Below, one piece after another: positions 51,214 to 60,370 of a stretch of DNA of 64,000 bases. The stretch lies in the NCBI GenBank assembly GCA_964408735.1, contig CAYPAX010000001.1, positions 1 through 64,000 on the forward strand. Reading direction: 5' to 3'. Each line of letters begins with the position of its first letter. Position 1 is the stretch's first letter. The notes below the pieces were generated by a model, which worked only from the letters and a program-made list of their open reading frames with translations, was not told where the DNA came from and did not search any database. Source of the DNA: UBA7887 sp964408735. GTDB taxonomy: Bacteria > Pseudomonadota > Alphaproteobacteria > UBA7887. Both the position numbers and the translations under genes were made by a program.

Positions 51214-52209
51214 ATGGCTATGGCAAGTGACGCAGAGACCGAGACGGTCAAGATCGGCTCATTCAGCTATATGACTGCGGCGTCGAGGCCCTCGCTTTTT
51301 CGCAACGGCAAGGTGCTCACGCGCCGGGACCGGGACGGCAGCGATGCCGACTGGGACGGCGTCAATCTCGAAGCGCGGCAAATGCCGATCCACGATGCCA
51401 GGCGCCTGCAGGGCTCGGAGCGCTGCACCCTTGCCCATAATGGCTTTGAGATGCTCACGCGACCCCTGGCCAACCCGGACATCGATTTCTTCGACCTTGA
51501 CCAGGTGGTGCGCGGCTACTACCCGCAATGCGCCGAGCTGGTACGCGAGGCAAGCGGCGCCAGTCAGGTCGTGGCCTTCGATCACAACGTACGCTCGGCT
51601 GTCGGCAAACAGAGCAAGCGCCGCATCCAAGGCGGCCAGCAGGTGCAAGGCCCGGCCCATGTCGTGCACGGCGACTACACCCTGACCAGTGCGCCCCAGC
51701 GGCTGCACGATCTGACCAGACCGCCGACCGCCAACGACACGCTGCGCAAATATCTCTCGGAAGGCGAGACGCTGCTCGACAAGGGCGCTGTCGAGCAGGC
51801 GATTGAGAGCGGCCGTTTCGCGATTATCAACGTCTGGCGCAATATCGCCCACGAGCCCGTCGCCACCGATCCCATGGCGCTCTGCGATGCCGCCAGCGTG
51901 CGGCCCGACGATCTGGTTGTCTTCGAGATTCACTACAGCGATCGCATCGGCGAGAACTATTTCGCGAAGCATTCCGACGATCACCAGTGGTACACCTATC
52001 CGGCCCTGACCCGCGATGAGGCCTTGCTGATAAAGCAGTGGGATTCGGCCGGCGAGATGGCACGCTCGAACGGTGCGAAAGCGGATGTGGTCGCCCCCGA
52101 CTCCCCTTGCACGTTCAGTTTCCATAGCGCCTTCGAAGACCCGGCCGTGCCGCCCGACGCGCCCGACCGCTGGAGCCTAGAGGTCCGTTGCGCGGCCCTC
52201 TACAATTGA
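51214..52209 (+). CDS. CmcJ/NvfI-family oxygenase-like protein
   Basis: The roughly 331-residue protein resembles the CmcJ/NvfI/AsqO group, named for the cephamycin 7-alpha-hydroxylase partner CmcJ: MLTRPLANPDIDFFDLDQVVRGYY, VVAFDHNVRSA, HVVHGDYTLTSAPQRL, AIINVWRNIAHEPVATDPMALCD and the C-terminal FSFHSAFEDPAVPPDAPDRWSLEVRC. These proteins have an iron/2-oxoglutarate-oxygenase-like fold. Of three nearby ATGs, 51214 is best spaced from the GGGAG site. It precedes the carbonic anhydrase gene in the same direction, 25 bp away. No secondary-metabolite cluster is visible around it. Confidence 0.83.
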   Translation: MAMASDAETETVKIGSFSYMTAASRPSLFRNGKVLTRRDRDGSDADWDGVNLEARQMPIHDARRLQGSERCTLAHNGFEMLTRPLANPDIDFFDLDQVVRGYYPQCAELVREASGASQVVAFDHNVRSAVGKQSKRRIQGGQQVQGPAHVVHGDYTLTSAPQRLHDLTRPPTANDTLRKYLSEGETLLDKGAVEQAIESGRFAIINVWRNIAHEPVATDPMALCDAASVRPDDLVVFEIHYSDRIGENYFAKHSDDHQWYTYPALTRDEALLIKQWDSAGEMARSNGAKADVVAPDSPCTFSFHSAFEDPAVPPDAPDRWSLEVRCAALYN

Positions 52210-52234
52210 CACCAAGGCGCACCGATAAAGCCCC

Positions 52235-52834
52235 ATGTTGACACAATTGAAGGCAAACAACCGCGCCTGGGCCGAGCGTATGGTCTCGGTCGACAGCGGT
52301 TTCTTCAAGCGCCTCGAGGGCCAGCAGGCGCCGGAATATCTCTGGATCGGCTGCGCCGACAGCCGCGTTCCCGCCAACGAGATCGTCGGCCTCGATCCTG
52401 GCGAGCTGTTCGTGCACCGCAACGTCGCCAATCTGGCGCCGCCGCAGGACGCCAATTACCTGTCCGTGCTACAGTTCGCTGTCGAAGTCATTAAGGTCAA
52501 GCACATCATGGTGGTGGGGCACTATGGCTGCGGCGGCGTAGCTGCCGCCGTCGACGGCGAGCGGCGCGGCCTGGTGGATCACTGGCTACACCCCATTCGC
52601 GAGGTCAGCGACGCGCATCGCGACGAGCTTGATGCCATTGCCGACCCGCACGCCCGCCTGGACCGCTTGTGCGAGCTCAACGTCATCCGCCAGGTCAGGA
52701 ATGTCGCGTCCGACGTCTTCGTGCACGAGGCCTGGTCGCGAAACCAGGACCTGCACGTCCATGGCTGGGTCTATTCCCTCGCCAATGGCCTGGTCACGGA
52801 CCTCAATGTGACGGCCAGCCGACCCCAACATTAA
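52235..52834 (+). CDS. can: Beta-class carbonic anhydrase
   Basis: The 199-residue protein has the beta-carbonic anhydrase zinc site: C40, D42 and R44 in GCADSR, and H96 and C99 in GHYGCGG. DPGELFVHRNVANLAPP and HVHGWVYSLANGLVTDL are also typical. It interconverts CO2 and bicarbonate in the cytoplasm and may feed bicarbonate to carboxylases such as the acyl-CoA carboxylase encoded elsewhere in the window. Its 3' end overlaps the convergent queF gene by four bases. Confidence 0.95.
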   Translation: MLTQLKANNRAWAERMVSVDSGFFKRLEGQQAPEYLWIGCADSRVPANEIVGLDPGELFVHRNVANLAPPQDANYLSVLQFAVEVIKVKHIMVVGHYGCGGVAAAVDGERRGLVDHWLHPIREVSDAHRDELDAIADPHARLDRLCELNVIRQVRNVASDVFVHEAWSRNQDLHVHGWVYSLANGLVTDLNVTASRPQH

Positions 52835-53295
52835 CCGCGCCCGCGATAGGGGGCCACGCCCTGGTCCGGAAGCCAGAGGTCGGTGGGCGGTGCCGCTGTC
52901 TGCCAGAACACGTCGATAGGCATGCCGCCGCGCGGGTACCAATAGCCGCCGATGCGCAGCCAGACCGGATCCAGCTCGCGCACCAGCCGCTTGCCGATTC
53001 CCACCGTGCAATCTTCATGGAAAGCGCCGTGATTGCGGAACGAGCCGAGGTAGAGCTTCAGGGACTTGGATTCGACCAGCCATGCCCCTGGCACGTAGTC
53101 GATAACCAGATGGGCAAAATCGGGTTGCCCGGTCATCGGGCATAGCGACGTAAACTCCGGTGCGGTAAAGCGCACCACATAAGCCGCATCGCCCTGTGAA
53201 TTCGTCACGCGCTCCAATGTCGCCTCGTCCGGGCTCCGCGGCAGCTCCGTCTTGCCGCCAAGCTGGGTCAGGCCGGAAGTATCCGTCCGGGTCAT
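52831..53295 (-). CDS. queF: NADPH-dependent 7-cyano-7-deazaguanine reductase (short QueF)
   Basis: The 154-residue protein is the short, unimodular QueF type: the thioimide-forming Cys in FTSLCPMTGQPDFA (C52) with D59 beside it, ESKSLKLYLGSFRNHGAFHED (the QueF signature) and GYWYPRGGMPIDVFW. It reduces preQ0 to preQ1 in queuosine synthesis. ATG 53295 was chosen over the adjacent ATG 53298 because GGAGG is then five bases away. No other que gene is in the window. It converges on carbonic anhydrase and follows the SHOCT-protein gene by 13 bp. Confidence 0.95.
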   Translation of the reverse strand: MTRTDTSGLTQLGGKTELPRSPDEATLERVTNSQGDAAYVVRFTAPEFTSLCPMTGQPDFAHLVIDYVPGAWLVESKSLKLYLGSFRNHGAFHEDCTVGIGKRLVRELDPVWLRIGGYWYPRGGMPIDVFWQTAAPPTDLWLPDQGVAPYRGRG

Positions 53296-53308
53296 CATCG
53301 CCTCCGCA

Positions 53309-53656
53309 TCATTCGGACAGGATGCGCCGGCGCTCCTCGAACTCGTCCTTGTCGATCTCATCGCGTGCAAAGCGCTCTTCGAGAATGTGCAACGCCGTTC
53401 TGCCCTGCGCTGTCGGTGCAACGCCCTGCCCCCCGCCAAGCCAGCGAACGACCAACACGATCGCAGCGACGATCAACCCGATATAGACAACCCCCATGAC
53501 CGGCCCGAGAAACATGCCGCCCCAGCCCCAGCTATCCCACATATGGGGATGACCGTAATAGCGAGGCTCGAGACCGCCTTCTTGTGCCGCCGCTGCAGCT
53601 GCCCCCAGCAACCAGCCGGCCGACATCGCCGGCAAACACAGTGTAAGCTTGAACAT
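53309..53656 (-). CDS. Membrane protein with SHOCT domain
   Basis: The 115-residue protein has a signal-peptide-like N-terminus, a Gly/Trp-rich stretch (HMWDSWGWGGMFLGPVMG), a transmembrane helix (VVYIGLIVAAIVLVVRWLGGG) and a C-terminal SHOCT motif (ALHILEERFARDEIDKDEFEERRRIL). SHOCT domains are short oligomerisation helices at protein ends. This small membrane type is widespread and its function is unknown. GGAGG lies upstream. It is probably co-transcribed with queF. Confidence 0.88.
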   Translation of the reverse strand: MFKLTLCLPAMSAGWLLGAAAAAAQEGGLEPRYYGHPHMWDSWGWGGMFLGPVMGVVYIGLIVAAIVLVVRWLGGGQGVAPTAQGRTALHILEERFARDEIDKDEFEERRRILSE

Positions 53657-53885
53657 GGTTCACAATGCCTCCCCTTCTCTTTCATCGTTCCTCGAATGAC
53701 TGTTGCCTTTTGCGAAAGGGTAACATCGATTCGCGCTCGCCGGTATCACCATTCCATTACTGTCGCAATAATGCCTGTAGCAATATCTCCGACGCCTGTG
53801 GTCGCCGGCACGGCTTCACCAAGGGAAGCATTCATGGCATGATAGGCGAGGATGCGAGCGGTCGATCACGATAGAGGAGAGATCG

Positions 53886-55196
53886 ATGCGCGCGAAAATT
53901 CTAGGCGTGGCAGCGCTGGTTCTGACCGTACAACTGATCGTTGGCGCCGAGGCATGGGCGGCGGAGCGAATCGCCTTGGTGATCGGCAATGCCGGCTATG
54001 ATGCCGATCCGCTGGCCAACCCGGTCAATGATGCGCGCCTGATGAGCGCGGCGTTGCGCACCCAGGGCTTTACGGTCAGCGAAAGCCTTGACGTCGGCCA
54101 AGTCGCCATAAAGGAGGCGATCAGGGACTTCGGCAACCAGCTGGAAGCAGCGGGCCAGGATACCGTCGGGCTGTTCTACTATGCCGGCCATGGCGTTCAG
54201 GTCGACGGTGAGAACTATCTCATCCCGATCGACGCGCCCATCGAGGACGAGGCGGATGTCGACATATATGGGGTGCCGGCGAGCAACGTACTCAAAACCC
54301 TCGGCCAGGCCGGCAACAACCTCAATATCATCGTCCTCGATGCCTGCCGCAACAACCCCTTCGTGCGCAGCTTCCGTGGCCGCCAGAGGGGCCTGGCGCT
54401 GATGAACGCGCCGACCGGCACCTTGATCGCCTATTCGACCGCGCCCGGGCAGGTGGCGGCGGACGGCGACGGCGCCAACAGTCCCTACACCCTGGCATTG
54501 GCGCGAAATCTGGGCCGCCCCGGCGTTCCCATCGAGCTCATGTTCAAGGGCGTGCGCGACGCGGTGCTGACCGCGACCCAAGGCAGGCAGACGCCGTGGG
54601 AAGCATCATCACTGACCGGGCCCGATTTCTACCTGGTGCCGCCACAATCGGCGGAGACTGAGCAGCAGCCGGAGCCCGATACCGGAGCCCTCGATTTCGC
54701 CTTCTGGAAAGCCATCGAGGGCAGCGAGGACGCGCGCGAATACGAGGCCTATCTCGAGCAATATCCCGATGGCGTGTTCGCCGAGTTGGCGCGGTTCAAG
54801 ATCCTAGGCTTGCGAGAAGCCGAAGAGGTCGCCGTGGTGGTGCCTCCCGCGCCCGCATCCGGTGCCTATGACGGGATCTGGCAGAGCGACGCAGATTGGA
54901 GCTGCAGCGGTTTTCATCAGGAACAGATCAGCGCGTTTGCGCTAAGTCTCGATGTCGACGGCGACATTGCCCGGCCGCAAATCGAGTTCGCGAACCATCG
55001 GGTCGGCCATGCCTGGGTCGACGAGCCGAAGCCGGTATCGGTCGCGGCCGACGGGGGTTGGGTGATCTCCTTTACCGGCGCGACAGGTCTCATAGTCCTG
55101 CGCGGAAATCTGGAGAGCGGCGAAGGCAAGATGATCTATCAAAATTCCCTGGTGAACTGTCGCGGCAGCATCACCATGGCGCGCATTGAGAATTGA
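53886..55196 (+). CDS. Exported caspase-like (C14) protein
   Basis: The 436-residue protein has a signal peptide (to ~AWA, residue 25) and a caspase-family domain with the catalytic pair H102 (LFYYAGHGVQVDG) and C154 (VLDACRNNPF). RIALVIGNAGYDADPLANPVNDARLM is the family start. After the peptidase domain comes a linker and FAFWKAIEGSEDAREYEAYLEQYPDGVF, the same short motif as near the start of the giant beta-helix protein. The C-terminal part is a beta domain (IWQSDADWSCSGF). Family members are proteases or pseudo-proteases of unclear role. GAGGAGAGATCG precedes the ATG. Confidence 0.92.
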   Translation: MRAKILGVAALVLTVQLIVGAEAWAAERIALVIGNAGYDADPLANPVNDARLMSAALRTQGFTVSESLDVGQVAIKEAIRDFGNQLEAAGQDTVGLFYYAGHGVQVDGENYLIPIDAPIEDEADVDIYGVPASNVLKTLGQAGNNLNIIVLDACRNNPFVRSFRGRQRGLALMNAPTGTLIAYSTAPGQVAADGDGANSPYTLALARNLGRPGVPIELMFKGVRDAVLTATQGRQTPWEASSLTGPDFYLVPPQSAETEQQPEPDTGALDFAFWKAIEGSEDAREYEAYLEQYPDGVFAELARFKILGLREAEEVAVVVPPAPASGAYDGIWQSDADWSCSGFHQEQISAFALSLDVDGDIARPQIEFANHRVGHAWVDEPKPVSVAADGGWVISFTGATGLIVLRGNLESGEGKMIYQNSLVNCRGSITMARIEN

Positions 55197-55238
55197 GCGC
55201 TCGGCTTTGATATAAGAACAAGAAAAGCGGAGTGGAGA

Positions 55239-55631
55239 ATGAAGGCGTTTTTCGCATTGCCACGGGACATTCTCACCATGCCACCGGGTTGGGTGGCCTG
55301 GATGGCGCTGATGATTCTGCTCAACGCCATCGTGCCGGCGTTCCTCATCGATACCGCTGAAGGCGTCGCCGTCCTGGCAGCATTCATGGTTGCGGCGGCG
55401 CTCATGATGATCCTTCATCGCCTCATGGGCTTTGTGCGCCTGCTCGGGGTCGCCCATTTCGTCTGGTTTCCGCTATTGGCTTGGCTGGCGCTTAATCTGG
55501 CGGACAAGAGCGGGTTCATGCGCCTCTGGCTGATCGCGCTCATCGCCGTCAACGGCCTCTCGTTGGCGATCGACGTGATCGACCTCGTCCGCTATCTGCG
55601 CGGCGACCGGGAACAGCTGCGCAAGGCGTGA
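55239..55631 (+). CDS. Small four-helix membrane protein of unknown function
   Basis: Not recognised. The 130-residue product has four hydrophobic segments (GWVAWMALMILLNAIVPAFL; VAVLAAFMVAAALMMILH; LLGVAHFVWFPLLAWLALNL; LWLIALIAVNGLSLAIDV) with short polar ends, and finishes RYLRGDREQLRKA. It starts 42 bp after the caspase-like gene in the same direction, with a GGAG-type site, so the two may be co-transcribed. It converges on a cyclase gene 11 bp away. Confidence 0.78.
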   Translation: MKAFFALPRDILTMPPGWVAWMALMILLNAIVPAFLIDTAEGVAVLAAFMVAAALMMILHRLMGFVRLLGVAHFVWFPLLAWLALNLADKSGFMRLWLIALIAVNGLSLAIDVIDLVRYLRGDREQLRKA

Positions 55632-55641
55632 GGCGGTATAT

Positions 55642-57414
55642 TTACGGCGTGCTGTCCGGGTCGATGCCGGCCATTCGTATGCCCTCGACGATATCGTCGA
55701 AATGCTGTTTGTCGCGATAGAAGGCGTGCTCGCGCCGTTGCGCGACGGAGAAGTCGGGGTTGGCCTGGAAAACCTGACGCCAGGCCTGCGCCGCCGCATC
55801 GGGCTGGCCGAGCCGGCCAAAGCAGGCGGCAAGCAGAAACGGCGAGGAATCGGTCTCGACCTCGAGCGCGAGCCGCTGCTCGAGGCGGGCGCGGCTCTGC
55901 TCGTATTGGCCCAGCATGTAGTGGGCCATGGCGCAGAGATGCAGCAGCACATCGGGGTGGTGCGGGTCGAGGCGCATGGCGGTGTGGAGATTTTCCAACG
56001 CCGCCTCCGCCTGGCCCAGCCCGAGCATGGCGCTGCCGAGCACCGCATGGCCGTGGATGAAGTTCGCATTTATGGCGATCGCGCGCTTGGCCGCGGCGAC
56101 CGCCTCCTCGGTTCGCCCGGCATATTGCAGCGTCAGCGCGCGGGCGAAATGGCCGAGCGGCTCCCGGTCGTCGAGCGCTATCGCGGCCTCGGACTCGGCA
56201 AAGCCGTCGGCAAGCCCCGTCTCGGGCGCATCGCCCCAGCCGTTCATGTACTGGCTGGTACGGGTGAAGCCGAGCATGGCATGGGCGGCGGCGAAGTCGG
56301 GATCAAGCGCCACCACCTGACGCAATATTCGCGCCGCCTTGGTCGCCGAGCCGGGCGTGAGGTTCCAGAGGATCTCGCGGCCACGCACATAAAGGTCCCA
56401 GGCCGCCAAATTGCTCGTGCCATGGCGCGACGCGCCTTGCTGCTGGGGACTGAGCCGCAGCGAGAGCTGCTCCACGATCGCTGCGGTGACTTCGTCCTGG
56501 ACGGCGAAGATGTCCTCGAGCTCGCGGTCGTAGCGCTCGGCCCAGAGATGACCGCCGCTGGCGCCGTCGATGAGCTGCGCCGTGACCCGCACCCGGTTGC
56601 CGGCCTTGCGCACGCTGCCTTCGAGCACGTAGCGCACGCCGAGCGCCGCGGCGACCTCGGTGAGGTCATGGGCCTTGCCCTTGTAGACGAATGACGAGTT
56701 GCGGGCGATGACGAAGAGGCCGGAGACCTTGGAGATGTCGGTGATGATGTCCTCGGTGATGCCGTCGGAGAAATATTCCTGCTCGCCATCGCCGGACATG
56801 TTGCTGAAGGGAAGCACGACGATCGACGGCCGATCGGTGATCGGTGCCACGGCTTCCGGTGCACCCGCGGGCTCGGCTTCGTCTTCGCCGATGGCAATAC
56901 GCCAGGCGTGCACGGGGCGGGCAATGTTCTTCACGCTGTGCTCGCCGGCATCGCGGAAGTCGGCCTCGACCTTGCCCTGGCAAACCTCATGCACATTGGC
57001 GGAGATGCAGACGCCGCCGGGCACAGCAAGGCTTTCCAGGCGGGCTGCGATGTTCACGCCGTCGCCATAGACCGTGCCGTCCGACTTGTGCAGCACCTCG
57101 CCGAGATGAATGCCGATGCGAAAGCGCATGCGGCGGTCCTCGGACAGCGGCGCGTTGAAGGCCGCCAGGCCGTCCTGGATCGCCAGCGACGCCTGCACCG
57201 CCTTTGTCGCCAGCTCGAAGGCCGCCAGCACGGAATCCCCCGCCGTATCCACGACCCGGCCGCCGGCGGCGGCGATGTGCTCGCGAAAGACGGCGCGGCA
57301 GTCGTCGAGCGCCGCCACGGTGGCATGGGCATCGTCGCCCATGAGCCGCGAATACCCGGCCACATCCGCCGCCAGGATCGCCGCCAGCCGCTGCTCTACC
57401 GCCGACCCCGTCAT
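55642..57414 (-). CDS. Class III cyclase with TolB-like domain and TPRs, soluble
   Basis: The 590-residue protein has a class III cyclase domain (residues ~8-170; LAADVAGYSRLMGDD and GDSVLAAFELATKAVQ), a TolB-like segment (from ~192: RPSIVVLPFSNMSGDGEQEYF; LGVRYVLEGSVRK) and C-terminal TPRs (~400-560). It closely resembles the partial gene at the left edge, but the membrane helix of that one is missing here. ATG 57414 overlaps the stop of the NTF2-like gene by ATGA, so the two are co-translated; much longer readings to 58035 come from an open shadow region. Substrate cAMP or cGMP unresolved. Confidence 0.9.
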   Translation of the reverse strand: MTGSAVEQRLAAILAADVAGYSRLMGDDAHATVAALDDCRAVFREHIAAAGGRVVDTAGDSVLAAFELATKAVQASLAIQDGLAAFNAPLSEDRRMRFRIGIHLGEVLHKSDGTVYGDGVNIAARLESLAVPGGVCISANVHEVCQGKVEADFRDAGEHSVKNIARPVHAWRIAIGEDEAEPAGAPEAVAPITDRPSIVVLPFSNMSGDGEQEYFSDGITEDIITDISKVSGLFVIARNSSFVYKGKAHDLTEVAAALGVRYVLEGSVRKAGNRVRVTAQLIDGASGGHLWAERYDRELEDIFAVQDEVTAAIVEQLSLRLSPQQQGASRHGTSNLAAWDLYVRGREILWNLTPGSATKAARILRQVVALDPDFAAAHAMLGFTRTSQYMNGWGDAPETGLADGFAESEAAIALDDREPLGHFARALTLQYAGRTEEAVAAAKRAIAINANFIHGHAVLGSAMLGLGQAEAALENLHTAMRLDPHHPDVLLHLCAMAHYMLGQYEQSRARLEQRLALEVETDSSPFLLAACFGRLGQPDAAAQAWRQVFQANPDFSVAQRREHAFYRDKQHFDDIVEGIRMAGIDPDSTP

Positions 57415-57869
57415 ACGGCCTTGGGAAAGCCCGTCGGCATACCCGCCTCCGCGCCCGGATCGGCATAGTAGATGATCATGTCGCGGATCTTGCCGTCGCG
57501 GCAGTGAAAGAAGTTGCAGTTCTTCAAGCGCCGCTCGCCCGAGTCGAGATAGGCGGAGCCCGGTTTCGGCGCCAGCGCGACATCGAAGGTGGCGGCACAA
57601 CGCCCGCTCTCGACATCGACGAAATGATCGAAGCCGCTGAAGCGGGGAGCATAGTTGGCCAACAGATGGTCGTAGAAGTCCCTGAGCGGGCTTTCGCCGG
57701 CCTCCGGCGCCACCGCGAAACGGCGGGCCGGAGCATCGCCATGGTAGATGGTGACTTTGGCGTCGGGTGTGAAGCAGGCCATGGCCGCCGCGATATCCTC
57801 CCGCGCCACGCTGCCGAAATAGTCGTCTTCGACCAAAGTCACATAATAGTCGCGCAACGTGTCCGACAC
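57411..57869 (-). CDS. NTF2-like/SnoaL-like small protein
   Basis: The 152-residue protein has the NTF2-like alpha+beta cone fold: YYVTLVEDDYFGSVAREDIAAAMACFTPDAKVTIYHGD, LRDFYDHLLANYAPRFSGFDHFVDV, and RRLKNCNFFHCRDGKIRDMIIYYADPG. It has no clear catalytic set. It begins with GTG 57869, which has a GGGG-type site, and its stop overlaps the start of the cyclase gene, so it may feed a small ligand signal to that cyclase. Alternatively it is an enzyme of unknown reaction. It is divergent from the oxidoreductase gene. Confidence 0.82.
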   Translation of the reverse strand: MSDTLRDYYVTLVEDDYFGSVAREDIAAAMACFTPDAKVTIYHGDAPARRFAVAPEAGESPLRDFYDHLLANYAPRFSGFDHFVDVESGRCAATFDVALAPKPGSAYLDSGERRLKNCNFFHCRDGKIRDMIIYYADPGAEAGMPTGFPKAV

Positions 57870-58004
57870 CCCAAACCCCTTTCCGATCGAAAAGCCGCAG
57901 CCCGAAGAGCATAGGGTGGCGCGACCGAGCGTGTCCAGCGCAAGCGGGCAGCGAAGATCGGGCTGTCGAGTGGGTCTTTTGAGCGGGTCTTGGTATCATC
58001 TCCC

Positions 58005-59990
58005 ATGTCCGAGTTTTCCCATCTCGCGAGGCCATTGGCAGGGACGCGCCTGCGGCTCAAGAACCGGGTGGCGCACGCCGCCATGCTGACCCTGCTGGCG
58101 GAGCGCCAGGAGGTCGGCGAGGCCTTGCTGCGCTACCACGCCAATCGCGCCAAGGGCGGTGCGGCGATGATCGTGGTGGAGCCCGTCAACGCGCTGCCCT
58201 GGCATGCCCAGCGCCAGGCGCAGCTGAATGTCTATGACGACACAGGCCTGCCCGGCCTGACGCGCCTCGCCGACGCGGTTGGCGCCCACGACTGCCGGCT
58301 GCTGGCGCAGATCCAGGATCACGGCCGCGGCAACTATTCCCGCGCCCGCCCCGACATCACCTATGGGCCGAGCGCCCTGCCCGACGACGAAAGCGGCGCG
58401 GTGCCCTATGCGCTGTCGGCCGACGAGCTGTCGGAGATGGTAGCGGATTTTGCCGCCGCCGCCCGCCGCCTGGAGAGCGCGGGCTTCGACGGGGTCGAGC
58501 TGTCCTGCGGCCACGGCCATCTCTTCCACCAGTTTCTCTCGCCCCACAGCAACCGCCGCGACGACCGCTATGGCGGCGACCTGGCCGGGCGTACGCGCCT
58601 GGTGCAGAAGCTGATCGCCGCCATCCGCGCATCTTGCGGCCCGGCGTTCGTCATCGGCCTCAAGCTGCCGGGGGACGACGGCATGGCAGAGGGCATCGAC
58701 CTGGCCGAGGCCAAGCGCATCACCGCCGCCCTGGCCGACCCGGATGCCATCGACTACCTGGCTTTCGCCTGGGGCAGCCAGTCGCAGTCCTTGCATTGGC
58801 ATGTTCCCGACGGCCATTGGCCGCGCGCACCCTATGCCGCGCCGATCGCCGAGCTGCGCCGGGCTGCAGCCGGCATTCCCGTGATGGCGCTGGGGCGCAT
58901 CGTCGATCCCAACGAGGCGGAAGCGGTGCTGGCGGCCGGACAGGCGGATTTTGTCGGCATCGGCCGCGCCATGGTGACTGATCCCGCCTGGGCCGGCAAA
59001 GCCCTGGGCGGGCGCGGCTACGCCATCCGCCCCTGCGTCTCCTGCAACACCTGCTGGGGCGCGGTGGCGAGCCCGTCGCCGATCGCCTGCGACAACAATC
59101 CCGCCTTGGCCACCCCGGTTGAGATCGACGGCGTGGCCGCGGCCAGCCGGGGCCTGAAGCGCGTGGTGGTGGTGGGCGGCGGCGTCGCCGGGCTGGAAGC
59201 GGCCTGGGTTGCCGCCGCGCGCGGCCATGACGTCACCCTATTCGGGGCCTCGGGCGCGCTCGGAGGGCGGGCGCGCCTTGCCGCCGCGCTGCCGGGCGCG
59301 GAAGGGCTCGCCGGCGTCTACGACTACCAGACCGCCCAGGCGCAGGCCCGGGGCGTTCGCATCGAGCTCGGCGTATCGGCGGGGGCGGACGACGTGCTCG
59401 GCCTGGCACCGGACAGGGTGGTGCTAGCAAGCGGCGCGCGCTTGGCCTGGCCGGACGATCTGCTCGGGCCGCAGGCGGCCTTGGCGGACATTCCCGACCT
59501 GCCCGCCGCCATGGCCGCCCTGCTGGCCCATCCGCGCCGCTACCCCGGCACCGCGGTGGTCATCGACGAGGACCACAGCGCCTTCGCCTACAACGCGGTG
59601 GATTGGCTGGCCGCGCATTTCGATGCCGTGGCGCTGTTGACCAGCCGTGACAGCGTCGCTCGCCACGAACACCGCGTGGCGCGCCAGGGCATCATCGAAC
59701 GCCTGCTCGAGAAGGGCGTCGAGATGCGCCTGCACCAGCGCCCCGACCTTCGCCCCGAGGCGCTGGAGGCCGGCATCGTCGGCCACCGCCCCGCCATCGG
59801 CGAGGGCCGCCGCCAGGAGATAGCGGGCGTCAGCTTCCTCGCCTACGCCGCCCACCGCGAACCCCGCCTGGCGCTACTGGCCCCCCTCCGCGCCGCCGGC
59901 CACGACCCCCGCCTGATAGGCGACGCAAGGGCGCCGCGCACGCTGCTGCATGCGACGCGGGAGGGGTATGCGGCGGGGGTGGAGGTTTAG
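58005..59990 (+). CDS. FMN/4Fe-4S/FAD NADH:flavin oxidoreductase (2,4-dienoyl-CoA reductase / trimethylamine dehydrogenase type)
   Basis: The 661-residue protein has an old-yellow-enzyme TIM barrel (residues ~1-330; LLAQIQDHGRGNYS, GVELSCGHGHLFHQFLSPHSNRRDDRYGGDL, VDFVGIGRAM-type loop). A cysteine motif CVSCNTCWG (~347) for a 4Fe-4S cluster comes next, then a FAD/NAD domain (VVVVGGGVAGLEAAWVAAARGHDVTLF). This layout matches dienoyl-CoA reductase and trimethylamine or dimethylamine dehydrogenases. The catalytic Tyr and His of specific subtypes cannot be assigned by eye. ATG 58005 is better placed than 57990. The gene stands alone beside the cyclase set. Confidence 0.9.
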   Translation: MSEFSHLARPLAGTRLRLKNRVAHAAMLTLLAERQEVGEALLRYHANRAKGGAAMIVVEPVNALPWHAQRQAQLNVYDDTGLPGLTRLADAVGAHDCRLLAQIQDHGRGNYSRARPDITYGPSALPDDESGAVPYALSADELSEMVADFAAAARRLESAGFDGVELSCGHGHLFHQFLSPHSNRRDDRYGGDLAGRTRLVQKLIAAIRASCGPAFVIGLKLPGDDGMAEGIDLAEAKRITAALADPDAIDYLAFAWGSQSQSLHWHVPDGHWPRAPYAAPIAELRRAAAGIPVMALGRIVDPNEAEAVLAAGQADFVGIGRAMVTDPAWAGKALGGRGYAIRPCVSCNTCWGAVASPSPIACDNNPALATPVEIDGVAAASRGLKRVVVVGGGVAGLEAAWVAAARGHDVTLFGASGALGGRARLAAALPGAEGLAGVYDYQTAQAQARGVRIELGVSAGADDVLGLAPDRVVLASGARLAWPDDLLGPQAALADIPDLPAAMAALLAHPRRYPGTAVVIDEDHSAFAYNAVDWLAAHFDAVALLTSRDSVARHEHRVARQGIIERLLEKGVEMRLHQRPDLRPEALEAGIVGHRPAIGEGRRQEIAGVSFLAYAAHREPRLALLAPLRAAGHDPRLIGDARAPRTLLHATREGYAAGVEV

Positions 59991-59996
59991 TGGGGT

Positions 59997-60010
59997 GGGG
60001 CAGCTGCCCC
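59997..60010. terminator. Palindrome GGGGCAGCTGCCCC after the oxidoreductase
   Basis: A perfect 14-base palindrome lies six bases after the TAG of the oxidoreductase gene. It could end transcription from either side, but there is no T-run, so it is weak as an intrinsic terminator. Confidence 0.35.
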
Positions 60011-60370
60011 ATTGTGCCGCCTACATCATGGGGGATGCGACCGCTTCGCATATTTTGCTGCCACGGCGATGAGCTAGGTTGCGTGGCGAACCCAGCACGC
60101 CGAGCCACTGACAAGGCTCAATCAGCCGCACCCCCGTCAATTCCAGGTTAACCCCTGTTCGCTGCTCACGCCACCTGCTGTCCGAGGAAGACCGCCTCAA
60201 GCCATCAAATGGATTCCCATCATTGCAAGTTGGTTCTCTACATGAGGCTGCTGCGTCAAGGTAAATCCGCCTTTGTGGTTGGCGGCGTGCGAGTCATGGT
60301 TCTCTTCGGCGTCGGCTCTTGGGCTGCGCCAGCATCCCGGTCTTTCCGCTTTCGAACCTGGTGAGGTGCG
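60011..60370. other. Intergenic stretch, no gene seen
   Basis: About 360 bases between the oxidoreductase and the IS110 remnant. I see no credible coding sequence, no tRNA and no strong regulatory motif. GC content falls slightly. It is probably decayed insertion-sequence flank. Confidence 0.5.

Noticed and set aside
53665..53874. A small plus-strand gene between the SHOCT and caspase-like genes
   Set aside because: No ribosome site, no family motif and a low-GC, non-coding-like composition; most likely a promoter region for the caspase-like gene.
60011..60370. A gene in the stretch after the oxidoreductase
   Set aside because: Open frames there are short, Pro/Arg-rich shadows; only transposon flank is seen.
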